Source of the DNA: Bacteroidota bacterium
GTDB lineage: Bacteria > Bacteroidota > Bacteroidia > AKYH767-A > OLB10
Assembly (NCBI GenBank): GCA_963169675.1
Contig: CAUJFJ010000338.1
Location: forward strand, 1-47,841
Reading direction: 5' to 3'
DNA length: 47,841 nucleotides
The notes below the pieces were generated by a model, which was given only the letters and a program-made list of their open reading frames with translations, ran no database searches and was not told where the DNA came from. The position numbers were made by a program, and so were the translations under genes. Below are positions 26,763 to 34,595 of this stretch, piece by piece (positions within the stretch are counted from its first letter, which is position 1; each line of letters begins with the position of its first letter).

Positions 26763-27944
26763 TCATCCCGGGTTACTTTCTGTCAGGTCAAAAACGGTTT
26801 TGAGAATAGATTCTTCAGTTGCATCAAAGTCCATGTTTCTTCTTTTAAAGACTTCTTTAGCTAGCTGAGTTGCCTTATCAAATCGGAATCTGGTGGTGTC
26901 TTCGCTATCAATGCCTCCCCAGGCGAAGGAGGGCACAAATTTGGCAGGAAAACCTGCTCCAAAAATGTTGGCTGAAACACCAACTGTTGTACCGGTATTA
27001 AACATAGTATTGATACCACATTTGGAGTGATCGCCCATGAATAATCCGCAGAAAAGCAATCCTGTATCTTTTGATCCACCGGAAATGAAGTCGTGTACCT
27101 GAACATTTTTATAATTGTTTTTCAGGTTCGAGTTATTGGAGTCTGCACCTAAATTGCACCATTCACCAATGACGGAATTTCCCAGGAAACCATCGTGAGC
27201 TTTATTGGAGAAACCAAAAATCACTGAATTATTTACTTCGCCACCAACTTTGCAATGAGGTCCAATGGTGGTTGCTCCATAAATTTTAGCACCCATTTTT
27301 AAAGTAGCATGTGTACCCAGAGAGAATGGTCCTCTAACCATAGAGCCTTCCATAACTTCAGCATCAACACCAATGTAAACTGGTCCGGTTGCCGCATTTA
27401 TAATGCTGCATTCGACAATGGCACCAGGTTCTAAAAATATATTTTCAGGGGCGTTTAGTTTGTTTGATGCGCTGATTGGTGCCGATTTTCTTCCTGAGGT
27501 AATTGCTTTGAACTGGGCACGTAGCACCTGATCATTCATGGTGAAAATATCCCACGGATTTGCAATCACTGATACTGCACCTTTGAATTCTATATCCCGA
27601 AATCTTCCATACGGAGAAACCGGATCAGGCCATCCTTCTGCGAAAGCTGCAAGTGGAATTCCATTTTGAACTAAACGTTGTCCTAAAGAAAGTCCCCTGG
27701 TGGCATCCACTAATTCCGGAGTAGCAATCAGTGCGCCATTAATAAAAATATTTTCCTGCTCTTTCCAGACGGCATATTTTTTAGTGAGATATTCTTCGGT
27801 TAGCGAAGAAGTTGGGCCTCCGAGTAAAAGCTCCCAGTGTTCGCGAATGGTGAGTATTCCTATTCTGATATCTGCAACAGGTCGGGTATATGTAAATGGT
27901 AAGAGTGACTTCCTGTTGAAATCAAATAAAACGGTATTTGTCAT
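26763..27944 (-). CDS. GlmU-family protein (putative sugar-nucleotide transferase with left-handed beta-helix)
   Basis: 393 residues. The N-terminus (MTNTVLFDFNRKSLLPFTYTRPVADIRIGI) and a hexapeptide-repeat region (about 175-340, FLEPGAIVECSIINAATGPVYIG...) match the Bacteroidota GlmU-family proteins related to UDP-GlcNAc pyrophosphorylase/glucosamine-1-phosphate acetyltransferase. The classical GlmU N-terminal nucleotide-binding signature (LAAGxGTRMxS) is missing, so the uridyltransferase half is divergent and may not be active; an acyl- or nucleotidyltransferase role is inferred. No signal peptide or membrane segments. It lies 180 bases upstream of lon on the same strand. The rpmE2 terminator separates it from the upstream gene. 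Confidence 0.82.
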   Translation of the reverse strand: MTNTVLFDFNRKSLLPFTYTRPVADIRIGILTIREHWELLLGGPTSSLTEEYLTKKYAVWKEQENIFINGALIATPELVDATRGLSLGQRLVQNGIPLAAFAEGWPDPVSPYGRFRDIEFKGAVSVIANPWDIFTMNDQVLRAQFKAITSGRKSAPISASNKLNAPENIFLEPGAIVECSIINAATGPVYIGVDAEVMEGSMVRGPFSLGTHATLKMGAKIYGATTIGPHCKVGGEVNNSVIFGFSNKAHDGFLGNSVIGEWCNLGADSNNSNLKNNYKNVQVHDFISGGSKDTGLLFCGLFMGDHSKCGINTMFNTGTTVGVSANIFGAGFPAKFVPSFAWGGIDSEDTTRFRFDKATQLAKEVFKRRNMDFDATEESILKTVFDLTESNPG

Positions 27945-27990
27945 AGCGCTTAGGAATTTGAAAGGTTCAAAATTGTCAAAGAAAAGGCTA

Positions 27991-28020
27991 AAAAAAAAGT
28001 CCCGGAAGGGACTTTTTTTG
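27991..28020 (-). terminator. Intrinsic terminator after rpmE2
   Basis: A-tract with AAAAAAAGTCCC, GGAA loop, GGGACTTTTTTT; twelve-base near-perfect arms, then T-run on the minus strand. It ends the rpmE2 transcript before the GlmU-family gene. The GTCCC core is shared with the terminator at 23952. Confidence 0.88.
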
Positions 28021-28034
28021 ATTGGCGGAATCTA

Positions 28035-28301
28035 TTATTTCCCGGATTTCTCCGTGTGTTTCTTGTAACGGTTACGGAATTTGTCAACACGACCAGCGGT
28101 ATCTACCAGCTTCATCTTTCCGGTATAAAAGGGATGTGACATGTGCGAAATCTCCAACTTAATAAGTGGGTATTCTTTACCATCTTCCCAGGTAATTGTT
28201 TCTTTGGTTTCTACAGTTGAACGACTCAGAAATGCATAGTCGCAGGAGATATCTTTAAATACCACCATTCTGTAATTCTTTGGATGTATGTCCTTTTTCA
28301 T
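28035..28301 (-). CDS. rpmE2: 50S ribosomal protein L31, type B
   Basis: 88 residues from the ATG at 28301, giving [20 protein letters not shown]; the longer ORF-track start at 28328 overlaps the promoter. This is the L31 family start. The zinc-binding CxxC pairs of L31 type A are absent (only one Cys, in DISCDYAF), so this is the zinc-independent type B, longer than type A (about 70). [25 protein letters not shown] is the conserved C-terminal block. It binds the 50S subunit near the central protuberance. It has a full promoter upstream and its own terminator, so it is a single-gene transcription unit. Type B paralogues in other bacteria can be zinc-regulated; no regulatory site was recognised here. 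Confidence 0.95.
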   Translation of the reverse strand: MKKDIHPKNYRMVVFKDISCDYAFLSRSTVETKETITWEDGKEYPLIKLEISHMSHPFYTGKMKLVDTAGRVDKFRNRYKKHTEKSGK

Positions 28302-28325
28302 ATGTACAGTTTTCAAAACGGGATG

Positions 28326-28356
28326 CAAAGATAAGATAAAGAGTCCTATTCTCCAA
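28326..28356 (-). promoter_or_regulatory. Promoter of rpmE2
   Basis: Reading on the minus strand, TTG (28356-28354), 20-base spacer, TATCTTTG (28333-28326), the expected -33/-7 pair. It is 24 bases before the ATG at 28301. Confidence 0.7.
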
Positions 28357-28469
28357 TAGGTTGGGATTTTTTTTTGAGGATTTTAAGATTGGTTCGTATG
28401 TAACTGAATATTAATTATTTAAATTCTTGAGCAATAATTATTGAATAAGGAATGTTTAAGCAGTCTGGT

Positions 28470-28477
28470 TATCTTTG
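28470..28477 (+). promoter_or_regulatory. -7 element (TATCTTTG) of the beta-helix lipoprotein gene
   Basis: TATCTTTG matches TAnnTTTG, 20 bases before the ATG at 28498. It supports the shorter start over the one listed at 28441. Confidence 0.5.
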
Positions 28478-28497
28478 TAGCAGTAATTCAACAGTCT

Positions 28498-29958
28498 ATG
28501 CCTTCAAAAAATATTAACTACTTCATTTTCAGCTTTTTATTTGTTTTAGCAGTTTCTTCGTGCAAGAAAGATGATTTACTGACCGACAGTTCGGCGAAAC
28601 TGGAATTTTCTGCAGACACCGTTATTTTTGATACGATATTCACCAGTTTAGGGTCAACGACCAAGCAATTAAAGATTTATAACAGGAACAGCCGGCCTAT
28701 AAATGTTTCCTCTATCAGATTAGCGGGTGGCAACACTTCTCCATATCGTTTGAACGTGGATGGAATTCCGGGTAAAAGTTTCAGCAATGTGGAAGTTGCA
28801 GGCAAAGACTCCTTATTCATTTTTGTAGAAGTGACCATCGATCCTAACAGTTCCCTGACCCCTTACCTGGTAATGGATTCCATTGTTTTTGAAACCAATG
28901 GCAATATGCAGGATGTAGACTTAGTAGCATTTGGACAAAATGCCAGATTTATCATTGCTGACAGAGCTATTCTAAATGGAAATTCATTTATCCCTTATGC
29001 CTTATTAGATACCAATTTAAATACTACCATCACGTGGGATAATGTATTACCTTATGTTATTTATGGGGGCTATGCTGTGGTCGATTCTTCCCAAACTTTA
29101 ATTATGCAGCCCGGAACCAGAGTCTACTTTGGAAATAATTCGGGATTGTGGGTATACCGTTATGGTACAATAAAAGTTCAGGGCAATATAAACGAACCTG
29201 TAAAATTCGAAGGTGTGCGCAGAGAGTCCTATTATCAGGATGTGCCTGGACAGTGGGATCGTATATGGATTAATGAAGGCAGTGATCAAAATGAAATCAC
29301 GTATGCAGAAATCAGAAATGGATTTATTGGATTGCAAACGGAATGTTTATTGGATACAGCACCACCTAAAAGGGTGAAAATTCAGAATACCATCATTGAA
29401 AATATGTCAGGGTTTGGAATTCTTTCCAGATATTATGAAATAATAGCAAAGAACAGTGTCATTTCCCGAAGCGGACAATATGGTGTTGCCTTATCGCAAG
29501 GTGGCAATTATGAATTCAAATTTTGTACCATTGCCAATTACTGGAATAACGGGCAAAGAAATACACCTACTGTTTATATTAATGACTATGCAATTAATCA
29601 GTCAAATAACGCAGTGGAATTTCCGCTCAGCAAAGCTGATTTTCTGAATTGTATCATCTGGGGAAATAATGATGAAGAACTGGAGCTTGATTTTGAATTT
29701 AACTCTACCGGATATAATTTCAGAAATGTATTATTGAAGACTGAATTGAATACAACCGGTTCAAATTTTTCCGGAATGATCATCAATCAAAATCCTCAAT
29801 TCGTGGATTATGCTGAAGATGATTATCAATTGCAATCCGGCTCACCTGCAATAAACGCAGCAGATGGAAACTATATTGATTTGCCTGACACAGGAACAGA
29901 TATAAAAGGAGTTGACCGAACCGGCGATCCCGATATCGGCGCCTACGAAAAAAACTAG
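28498..29958 (+). CDS. Lipoprotein with right-handed beta-helix domain
   Basis: 486 residues from the ATG at 28498. The N-terminus MPSKNINYFIFSFLFVLAVSSCKKDD is a lipoprotein signal with lipobox AVSSC. The N-terminal part (about 30-140) is an immunoglobulin-like strand region (LKIYNRNSRPINVSSIRLAGG). The middle and C-terminal parts (about 200-470) have repeating short strands with N/G turns typical of a parallel beta-helix (PbH1), ending with GSPAINAADG...DIGAYEKN, the 'choice-of-anchor Q' C-terminal pattern. Such proteins sit in the outer membrane and some bind or cut polysaccharides; no catalytic site is visible. The 3' end lies four bases from the convergent acyl-CoA reductase gene. Confidence 0.8.
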   Translation: MPSKNINYFIFSFLFVLAVSSCKKDDLLTDSSAKLEFSADTVIFDTIFTSLGSTTKQLKIYNRNSRPINVSSIRLAGGNTSPYRLNVDGIPGKSFSNVEVAGKDSLFIFVEVTIDPNSSLTPYLVMDSIVFETNGNMQDVDLVAFGQNARFIIADRAILNGNSFIPYALLDTNLNTTITWDNVLPYVIYGGYAVVDSSQTLIMQPGTRVYFGNNSGLWVYRYGTIKVQGNINEPVKFEGVRRESYYQDVPGQWDRIWINEGSDQNEITYAEIRNGFIGLQTECLLDTAPPKRVKIQNTIIENMSGFGILSRYYEIIAKNSVISRSGQYGVALSQGGNYEFKFCTIANYWNNGQRNTPTVYINDYAINQSNNAVEFPLSKADFLNCIIWGNNDEELELDFEFNSTGYNFRNVLLKTELNTTGSNFSGMIINQNPQFVDYAEDDYQLQSGSPAINAADGNYIDLPDTGTDIKGVDRTGDPDIGAYEKN

Positions 29959-29962
29959 ACTG

Positions 29963-30991
29963 TTAATTTTTTAAGGTAGTCAGAAATGCCATAGTATCTA
30001 TGTTATCGGCATAGTCATTTACTCCGGGAAATTGTGCTTGACCAAATGGTATTTTGCCATGTTTACTTACCACACATTGCAGTTCCTTTTCTAAGGATAA
30101 AATCGTTTCGTCAAGGATATTCCGATCATTATAATATTCAAAATGCACAACAGAAACAGGGGATGCCAGAGAACTGCTTTCTGTAAGAATTAGAAAATTA
30201 TTAGTCAGGAAAGGCTGCATATTTAACAAGTAAAGGGCCTGATGATAATCGAAGTTATTCATGTATTTAGTGTGCTGCATCACTTCATTGTAGGCAAGTT
30301 GATTTTCGAAAAAATCATCAAACTTGTAATTTGCCGGAACAAATAGTTTGGAAATATTCCGGCATCCTAAACCATAATAGGTAAATATATCTCTGCCAAG
30401 TAGCAAGAGGTCATATTCATTTTCATCGCCTGTCAAAATGGCTGCTGAATTCCTGTTTTTTCTGAAGATATGAGGATATTTAGCAAAATAATGTTCGAAG
30501 TATCTTCCAGTGTTGTTGCTTCCGGTTGCTATGATTGCTTCAATATCATTGAGTCTTTCAGTGGTCTCAAACTCACTTTTGAGTTCCGGTTCAATTGAAA
30601 AGAGAATTTCCAGGATAAAAGGTATCAATAATTTGTCATCCTTGCTCATCTTAGCTACCAAGTGATTCCCAGAAAGATTCACTGCTAACAGGTCATGAAA
30701 TCCTGCCATTGGAATATTTCCGGCCATAATCACACCTACCCGAAACGATTTTCCTGAGTTTTCGGGGTAGGAGCGAGTCCAATCAATAAGCGACTCATAT
30801 TCAAGCATTTTGGCGATTCCTTCAAAAGCCATTTGAAGTTGAGGCCGGGTGAACCATGGATTTTGAATAGCGGCATTTATAGCCACTTCTTCCAGTTTTT
30901 GGTTCCATGTGCCTGATTTTTCGCCATTTACAATTTGTCTGAGAATATCTCCGGTTTTCGCCCAGGCAGCCACTTTATCACTTCTTTTCAT
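29963..30991 (-). CDS. Acyl-CoA reductase (LuxC family)
   Basis: 342 residues. The aldehyde-dehydrogenase-like LuxC fold is shown by [19 protein letters not shown] (about 86-104), [15 protein letters not shown] (about 155-169) and Cys210 in [15 protein letters not shown], the expected catalytic cysteine for thioester formation. Known members reduce acyl-CoA to aldehydes with NADPH; some Bacteroidota homologues have unknown in vivo roles. No signal peptide, so cytoplasmic. It is divergent from a 2[4Fe-4S] ferredoxin gene with an 80-base gap, a pairing I recall from other Bacteroidota, but a direct electron partnership is not proven. The 3' end is convergent with the lipoprotein gene. Confidence 0.88.
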   Translation of the reverse strand: MKRSDKVAAWAKTGDILRQIVNGEKSGTWNQKLEEVAINAAIQNPWFTRPQLQMAFEGIAKMLEYESLIDWTRSYPENSGKSFRVGVIMAGNIPMAGFHDLLAVNLSGNHLVAKMSKDDKLLIPFILEILFSIEPELKSEFETTERLNDIEAIIATGSNNTGRYFEHYFAKYPHIFRKNRNSAAILTGDENEYDLLLLGRDIFTYYGLGCRNISKLFVPANYKFDDFFENQLAYNEVMQHTKYMNNFDYHQALYLLNMQPFLTNNFLILTESSSLASPVSVVHFEYYNDRNILDETILSLEKELQCVVSKHGKIPFGQAQFPGVNDYADNIDTMAFLTTLKN

Positions 30992-31033
30992 TCAAATTTT
31001 TATTTAAAGATTCGAAAACGAAACAAATCTCTT

Positions 31034-31041
31034 TATATTTG
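31034..31041 (+). promoter_or_regulatory. -7 element (TATATTTG) of the ferredoxin gene
   Basis: TATATTTG matches TAnnTTTG, 30 bases before the ATG at 31072, and shows that the track's start at 31039 is too early. Confidence 0.55.
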
Positions 31042-31071
31042 TGTTCAAAATTAAAACTAAAAGCAAGATAT

Positions 31072-31416
31072 ATGGCAATCAAGATTACTGATGAGTGCAT
31101 CAATTGCGGTGCCTGCGAGCCCGAATGTCCAAATAACGCAATTTATGAAGGTGGTGCCGAGTGGAGATTTTCCGATGGTACCAGTGTAAAAGGCATGTTT
31201 ACCAAATTAGATGGTTCACAGGTAGATGCAGATGCGGCTCAAGCACCTGTTTCTATGGATGCTTATTATATTGTTTCTGATAAATGCACTGAATGTGTAG
31301 GTTTTCACGATGAGCCTCAATGCGCTGCCGTTTGTCCGGTAGATTGCTGTGTGGATGATGAGAATTTCCGCGAAAGCAAAGATGAGTTGCTTGCTAAGAA
31401 AGGCAAAATGCACTAA
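31072..31416 (+). CDS. 2[4Fe-4S] ferredoxin
   Basis: 114 residues from the ATG at 31072 ([20 protein letters not shown]). Two cluster motifs are complete: C9, C12, C15, C19, then C72, C75, C84, C88 with the longer spacing (C-x2-C-x8-C-x3-C) of YfhL-type ferredoxins; C92 and C93 (VDCCVDD) are extra. A 50-residue insertion between the motifs is the usual form in Bacteroidota. It transfers single electrons in the cytoplasm; the partner is unknown but acyl-CoA reductase is divergent beside it. A good promoter and a clean terminator make it a one-gene transcript. Confidence 0.95.
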   Translation: MAIKITDECINCGACEPECPNNAIYEGGAEWRFSDGTSVKGMFTKLDGSQVDADAAQAPVSMDAYYIVSDKCTECVGFHDEPQCAAVCPVDCCVDDENFRESKDELLAKKGKMH

Positions 31417-31439
31417 TCGTTTGTCGCATTAAACATATT

Positions 31440-31474
31440 AAATCCGCCTCGTTTTCAACCTGGCGGATTTTTTA
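31440..31474 (+). terminator. Intrinsic terminator after the ferredoxin gene
   Basis: Perfect arms AAATCCGCC (31440-31448) and GGCGGATTT (31462-31470) around a 13-base loop, then T. Confidence 0.87.
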
Positions 31475-31508
31475 TTTAATCAATAGCATCAATATCATGA
31501 CTATTGCC

Positions 31509-31537
31509 TTTGAAATGAAATCCAAATATTAATTTTG
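31509..31537 (+). promoter_or_regulatory. Promoter of the secreted unknown protein gene
   Basis: TTTG (31509-31512), 17-base spacer, TAATTTTG (31530-31537), a full -33/-7 pair, 32 bases before the ATG at 31570. Confidence 0.65.
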
Positions 31538-31569
31538 TCACTCCATCGTTACATAGATAAATTCAATTA

Positions 31570-32415
31570 ATGCGCAAATTCATTTCCCTTATCGTTGTTG
31601 GATTTTGTCTGCTTTCTGATTTGCAAGCACAATCGGTTGCAACCGTAAATGAAGAACTACAAGTTGCTGAAAAGACACTGAAAGTGCTTTCGGATTCCAT
31701 CATCAGGGGTTCAACCGACATTGTCAGAAGAGCTGCTGTAGCTGAATTTAATGAACGCATGCTTGATCTTCTCAAGAAACCTGCAACTTTTTCATATCCC
31801 TTTGATAGTATTAAGGCACTTTCCAAATTGCGTACATCCGACAACCGGACCAGAATTTATACCTGGTTTCATCAGTCCCGGGATGATGGTACCTACCGCT
31901 ATTTTGGCCTGGTACAAAGATTTAATCCTGCCAAGACTGAAATGAGGCTGATAGGACTGATAGAACAAAAATGTGACAATGATACCATTGAAATGAAGGA
32001 GTTAAATTCAGATTCCTGGATGGGTGCTGTTTATTATGATCTCATTGAAAAGAAAGTGAAATCGGGTTATCAGTATTACCTCTTAGGTTGGATTGGACAT
32101 GACAGGTACACAACCCGGAAAGTACTCGAAGTATTGACATTTGACCGGTACGATAATGTCGCATTTGGAGCGCCTGTTTTTATTGATGAAAAGAATAAGA
32201 AAAAATGGAGAGAAGTTTTTGAATTTACGGCTGAAGCAGTAATGTTGTTGAGATATGAAGAAAAGAAGAAAATGTTCGTTTTCGACCATTTGTCTCCTGC
32301 CAGCCCTTCTGCCAAAGGTCAATTTCGCTATTATGGGCCCGATTTTACCTATGATGGATATCGATTTAAAAAGGGGCTCTGGTATTACAAATCTAATCTC
32401 GATATGAGGAATTAA
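31570..32415 (+). CDS. Hypothetical secreted protein (about 280 aa)
   Basis: 281 residues, function unknown. The signal peptide is about 1-21 (MRKFISLIVVGFCLLSDLQAQ). After that, an alpha-helical stretch (about 22-75) and a mixed beta domain with many aromatic residues (SRDDGTYRYFGLVQRFNP; GYQYYLLGWIGHDRYTTRKVLE; FRYYGPDFTYDGYRFKKGLWYY). No lipobox, sorting domain or membrane helix follows, so it is likely periplasmic. I recall homologous proteins of unknown function in Bacteroidota. It lies between the ferredoxin and serC with its own promoter and a gap of 82 bases to serC. Confidence 0.72.
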   Translation: MRKFISLIVVGFCLLSDLQAQSVATVNEELQVAEKTLKVLSDSIIRGSTDIVRRAAVAEFNERMLDLLKKPATFSYPFDSIKALSKLRTSDNRTRIYTWFHQSRDDGTYRYFGLVQRFNPAKTEMRLIGLIEQKCDNDTIEMKELNSDSWMGAVYYDLIEKKVKSGYQYYLLGWIGHDRYTTRKVLEVLTFDRYDNVAFGAPVFIDEKNKKKWREVFEFTAEAVMLLRYEEKKKMFVFDHLSPASPSAKGQFRYYGPDFTYDGYRFKKGLWYYKSNLDMRN

Positions 32416-32497
32416 TCGGTAGTAATCAGGAATTTTTACCGGATTGATAAACCTTAGATTATAAAAGTGTTAATTTGCATTATCAAACAGGAACCAT

Positions 32498-33568
32498 ATG
32501 AAAAAACATAATTTTGGTGCAGGTCCGGGTATATTACCTGAAGAAGCACTCCGCAAATCAGCTCAGGCAGTTCTGGATCTTAATGGAACCGGACTTTCTT
32601 TACTGGAAATTTCTCACCGCAGCAAAGATTTTGATGCCATAATTCAAAAGGCAAAATCTCTTGTTAAAGAATTGCTTGGTGTACCTGATAATTATTCTAT
32701 TCTTTTTTTACAAGGAGGTGCAAGTACTCAATTTGCAATGGTTCCATATAACCTATTACCTGCCGATGGAAAGGCTGCTTATATTGATTCCGGCGTGTGG
32801 GCAAATAAAGCAATTAAAGAGGCTAAGATGGTTGGTAATACACAGGTATTAGCTTCTTCCAAAGACAAAAACTATTCTTATGTCCCCAAGGATTTTACTA
32901 TTCCTTCTGATGCAGCATATTTGCATGTAACATCCAACAATACTATTTACGGAACACAAATGAAGTCGTATCCAGACTCCCCAATTCCGGTGGTCTGCGA
33001 TATGTCAAGTGATATTTTCAGTAAACCTGTTGATGTTTCTAAGTTTGATCTTATTTATGCAGGTGCTCAAAAAAATATGGGTCCGGCAGGAGTTACATTG
33101 GTGATTATAAAGAATGACATTTGCGGAAAAGTTAACAGGACGATTCCCACTATGTTAAACTATCAGACACACATCGAAGGTGATTCTTTATATAATACTC
33201 CTCCGGTATTTCCTATTTATGTTTGTATGGCAACTCTGGAGTGGTTACAATCAATTGGTGGTGTGCCGGCAATTGCAAAAATAAATCAGAAAAAAGCAGC
33301 TATGCTTTATGCTGAAATTGACAGTAATCCATTATTTACCGGAACTACAGCAGTTGAAGATCGATCAGAAATGAATGTTTGTTTTCTGATGACTAAACCT
33401 GAACTTGAAGAAGAGTTTTCGAAAGCGGTGAAAGATGCCGGAATAATTGGAATAAAAGGCCACCGTTCAGTAGGTGGATTCAGAGCATCTCTTTACAATG
33501 CACTTCCTATTGAAAGTGTAGAGGTGATGACCAAAGTTATGAGGGAGTTTGCAATGAAAACCGCTTAA
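32498..33568 (+). CDS. serC: Phosphoserine aminotransferase
   Basis: 356 residues, the usual SerC length. It opens [15 protein letters not shown] with [11 protein letters not shown] (class V aminotransferase), has the PLP lysine K192 in [12 protein letters not shown] and ends with the substrate-binding [17 protein letters not shown]. It converts 3-phosphohydroxypyruvate and glutamate to O-phospho-L-serine and 2-oxoglutarate; the same enzyme serves the pyridoxal phosphate branch in some bacteria. The next gene, the SerA-like dehydrogenase, starts 10 bases later, so the two work together in serine synthesis. A TAATTTG-like element precedes it but lacks one spacer base. Confidence 0.96.
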   Translation: MKKHNFGAGPGILPEEALRKSAQAVLDLNGTGLSLLEISHRSKDFDAIIQKAKSLVKELLGVPDNYSILFLQGGASTQFAMVPYNLLPADGKAAYIDSGVWANKAIKEAKMVGNTQVLASSKDKNYSYVPKDFTIPSDAAYLHVTSNNTIYGTQMKSYPDSPIPVVCDMSSDIFSKPVDVSKFDLIYAGAQKNMGPAGVTLVIIKNDICGKVNRTIPTMLNYQTHIEGDSLYNTPPVFPIYVCMATLEWLQSIGGVPAIAKINQKKAAMLYAEIDSNPLFTGTTAVEDRSEMNVCFLMTKPELEEEFSKAVKDAGIIGIKGHRSVGGFRASLYNALPIESVEVMTKVMREFAMKTA

Positions 33569-33578
33569 AATAAATTTT

Positions 33579-34550
33579 ATGATCAGAATTTTAGCTAATG
33601 ACGGAATCGATGCAGCAGGAAAAAAATTATTTACTGATGCAGGTTTTGAAATCGTCACTGACAAGGTGCCGCAAGATCAACTTGCTACTGCACTTCTGAA
33701 TTTCGATGGAATTTTGGTAAGAAGTGCTACTCAGGTAAGGAAAGAGCACATTGATGCCTGCCCGAATTTAAAGTTGATTGGTAGAGCAGGAGTGGGAATG
33801 GATAATATTGATGTTGCCTATGCACGCGAAAAAGGTTTGCATGTGGTAAATACACCCGATGCCTCTTCTCAATCTGTGGCAGAATTGGTATTTGCTCATT
33901 TGTTCACCATGACCCGTTTCTTGCATGATGCAAATAGAAAAATGCCAGCTTGTGATTCAAAAGAGATTTTTGATTCTCTGAAAAAACAGTACTCATCCGG
34001 TATTGAATTAAAAGGAAAAACTCTTGGGATTATTGGTTTTGGAAAAATTGGACAAACCGTTGCAAGAATGGCTCTTGGATTAGGGATGAAAGTTATGCCA
34101 TTCAAGCTGAATGCTGCAGATGTTAAAATAGAGATTGATTTTTTTCAAACACACAGCAATGCTTCCCTCATGGTAACTATGAAGTGCGTTCCATTTGAGG
34201 AGTTGTTAAGTCATAGTGATTTTATCACTTTGCATGTTCCTTTTCCTAAAGGTGCAGTTCCGGTAATTGCAGCAAAACAAATTGCTTTAATGAAGAAGGG
34301 AGTGGGAATCGTGAACACAGCAAGAGGAGGGGCAGTGGCTGAACTTGATCTTTTGGATGGGTTAAATTCCGGTAAAATTGGATATGCTGCATTAGACGTT
34401 TTTGAAGGAGAGCCCATGATTAGAAAAGAACTTCGGGAGCATCCAAATGTATCTTTGTCGCCGCATATTGGTGGCTCTACAAAAGAAGCTCAGGAGAGAA
34501 TTGGTATTGAGCTGGCTGAAAAAGTTATTCAATTGTGTAGCAATAAATAA
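33579..34550 (+). CDS. D-2-hydroxyacid dehydrogenase (3-phosphoglycerate dehydrogenase-like)
   Basis: 323 residues. The N-terminal catalytic domain (1-100) has LIGRAGVGMDNIDVAYAREKGLHVVNTP; the NAD-binding GxGxxG motif is IIGFGKIGQTVARMA, with catalytic Arg in NTARGGAVAEL and catalytic His in SPHIGGSTKEAQERIG. These match D-2-hydroxyacid dehydrogenases. Because it is 10 bases behind serC, oxidation of 3-phosphoglycerate to 3-phosphohydroxypyruvate is the most likely reaction, the first step of the serine pathway. No C-terminal ACT domain is present, so feedback control by serine as in long SerA enzymes is not expected. A strong palindromic terminator follows the stop. Confidence 0.88.
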   Translation: MIRILANDGIDAAGKKLFTDAGFEIVTDKVPQDQLATALLNFDGILVRSATQVRKEHIDACPNLKLIGRAGVGMDNIDVAYAREKGLHVVNTPDASSQSVAELVFAHLFTMTRFLHDANRKMPACDSKEIFDSLKKQYSSGIELKGKTLGIIGFGKIGQTVARMALGLGMKVMPFKLNAADVKIEIDFFQTHSNASLMVTMKCVPFEELLSHSDFITLHVPFPKGAVPVIAAKQIALMKKGVGIVNTARGGAVAELDLLDGLNSGKIGYAALDVFEGEPMIRKELREHPNVSLSPHIGGSTKEAQERIGIELAEKVIQLCSNK

Positions 34551-34575
34551 AAAAGGGGGAAATTTCCCCCTTTTT
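34550..34575. terminator. Bidirectional terminator, perfect palindrome
   Basis: AAAAAGGGGG-AAATTT-CCCCCTTTTT, fully symmetrical. It ends the serC-serA-like transcript and can also terminate the convergent T9SS gene. Confidence 0.9.
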
Positions 34576-34595
34576 CAATGAACCCCATATTCGAT

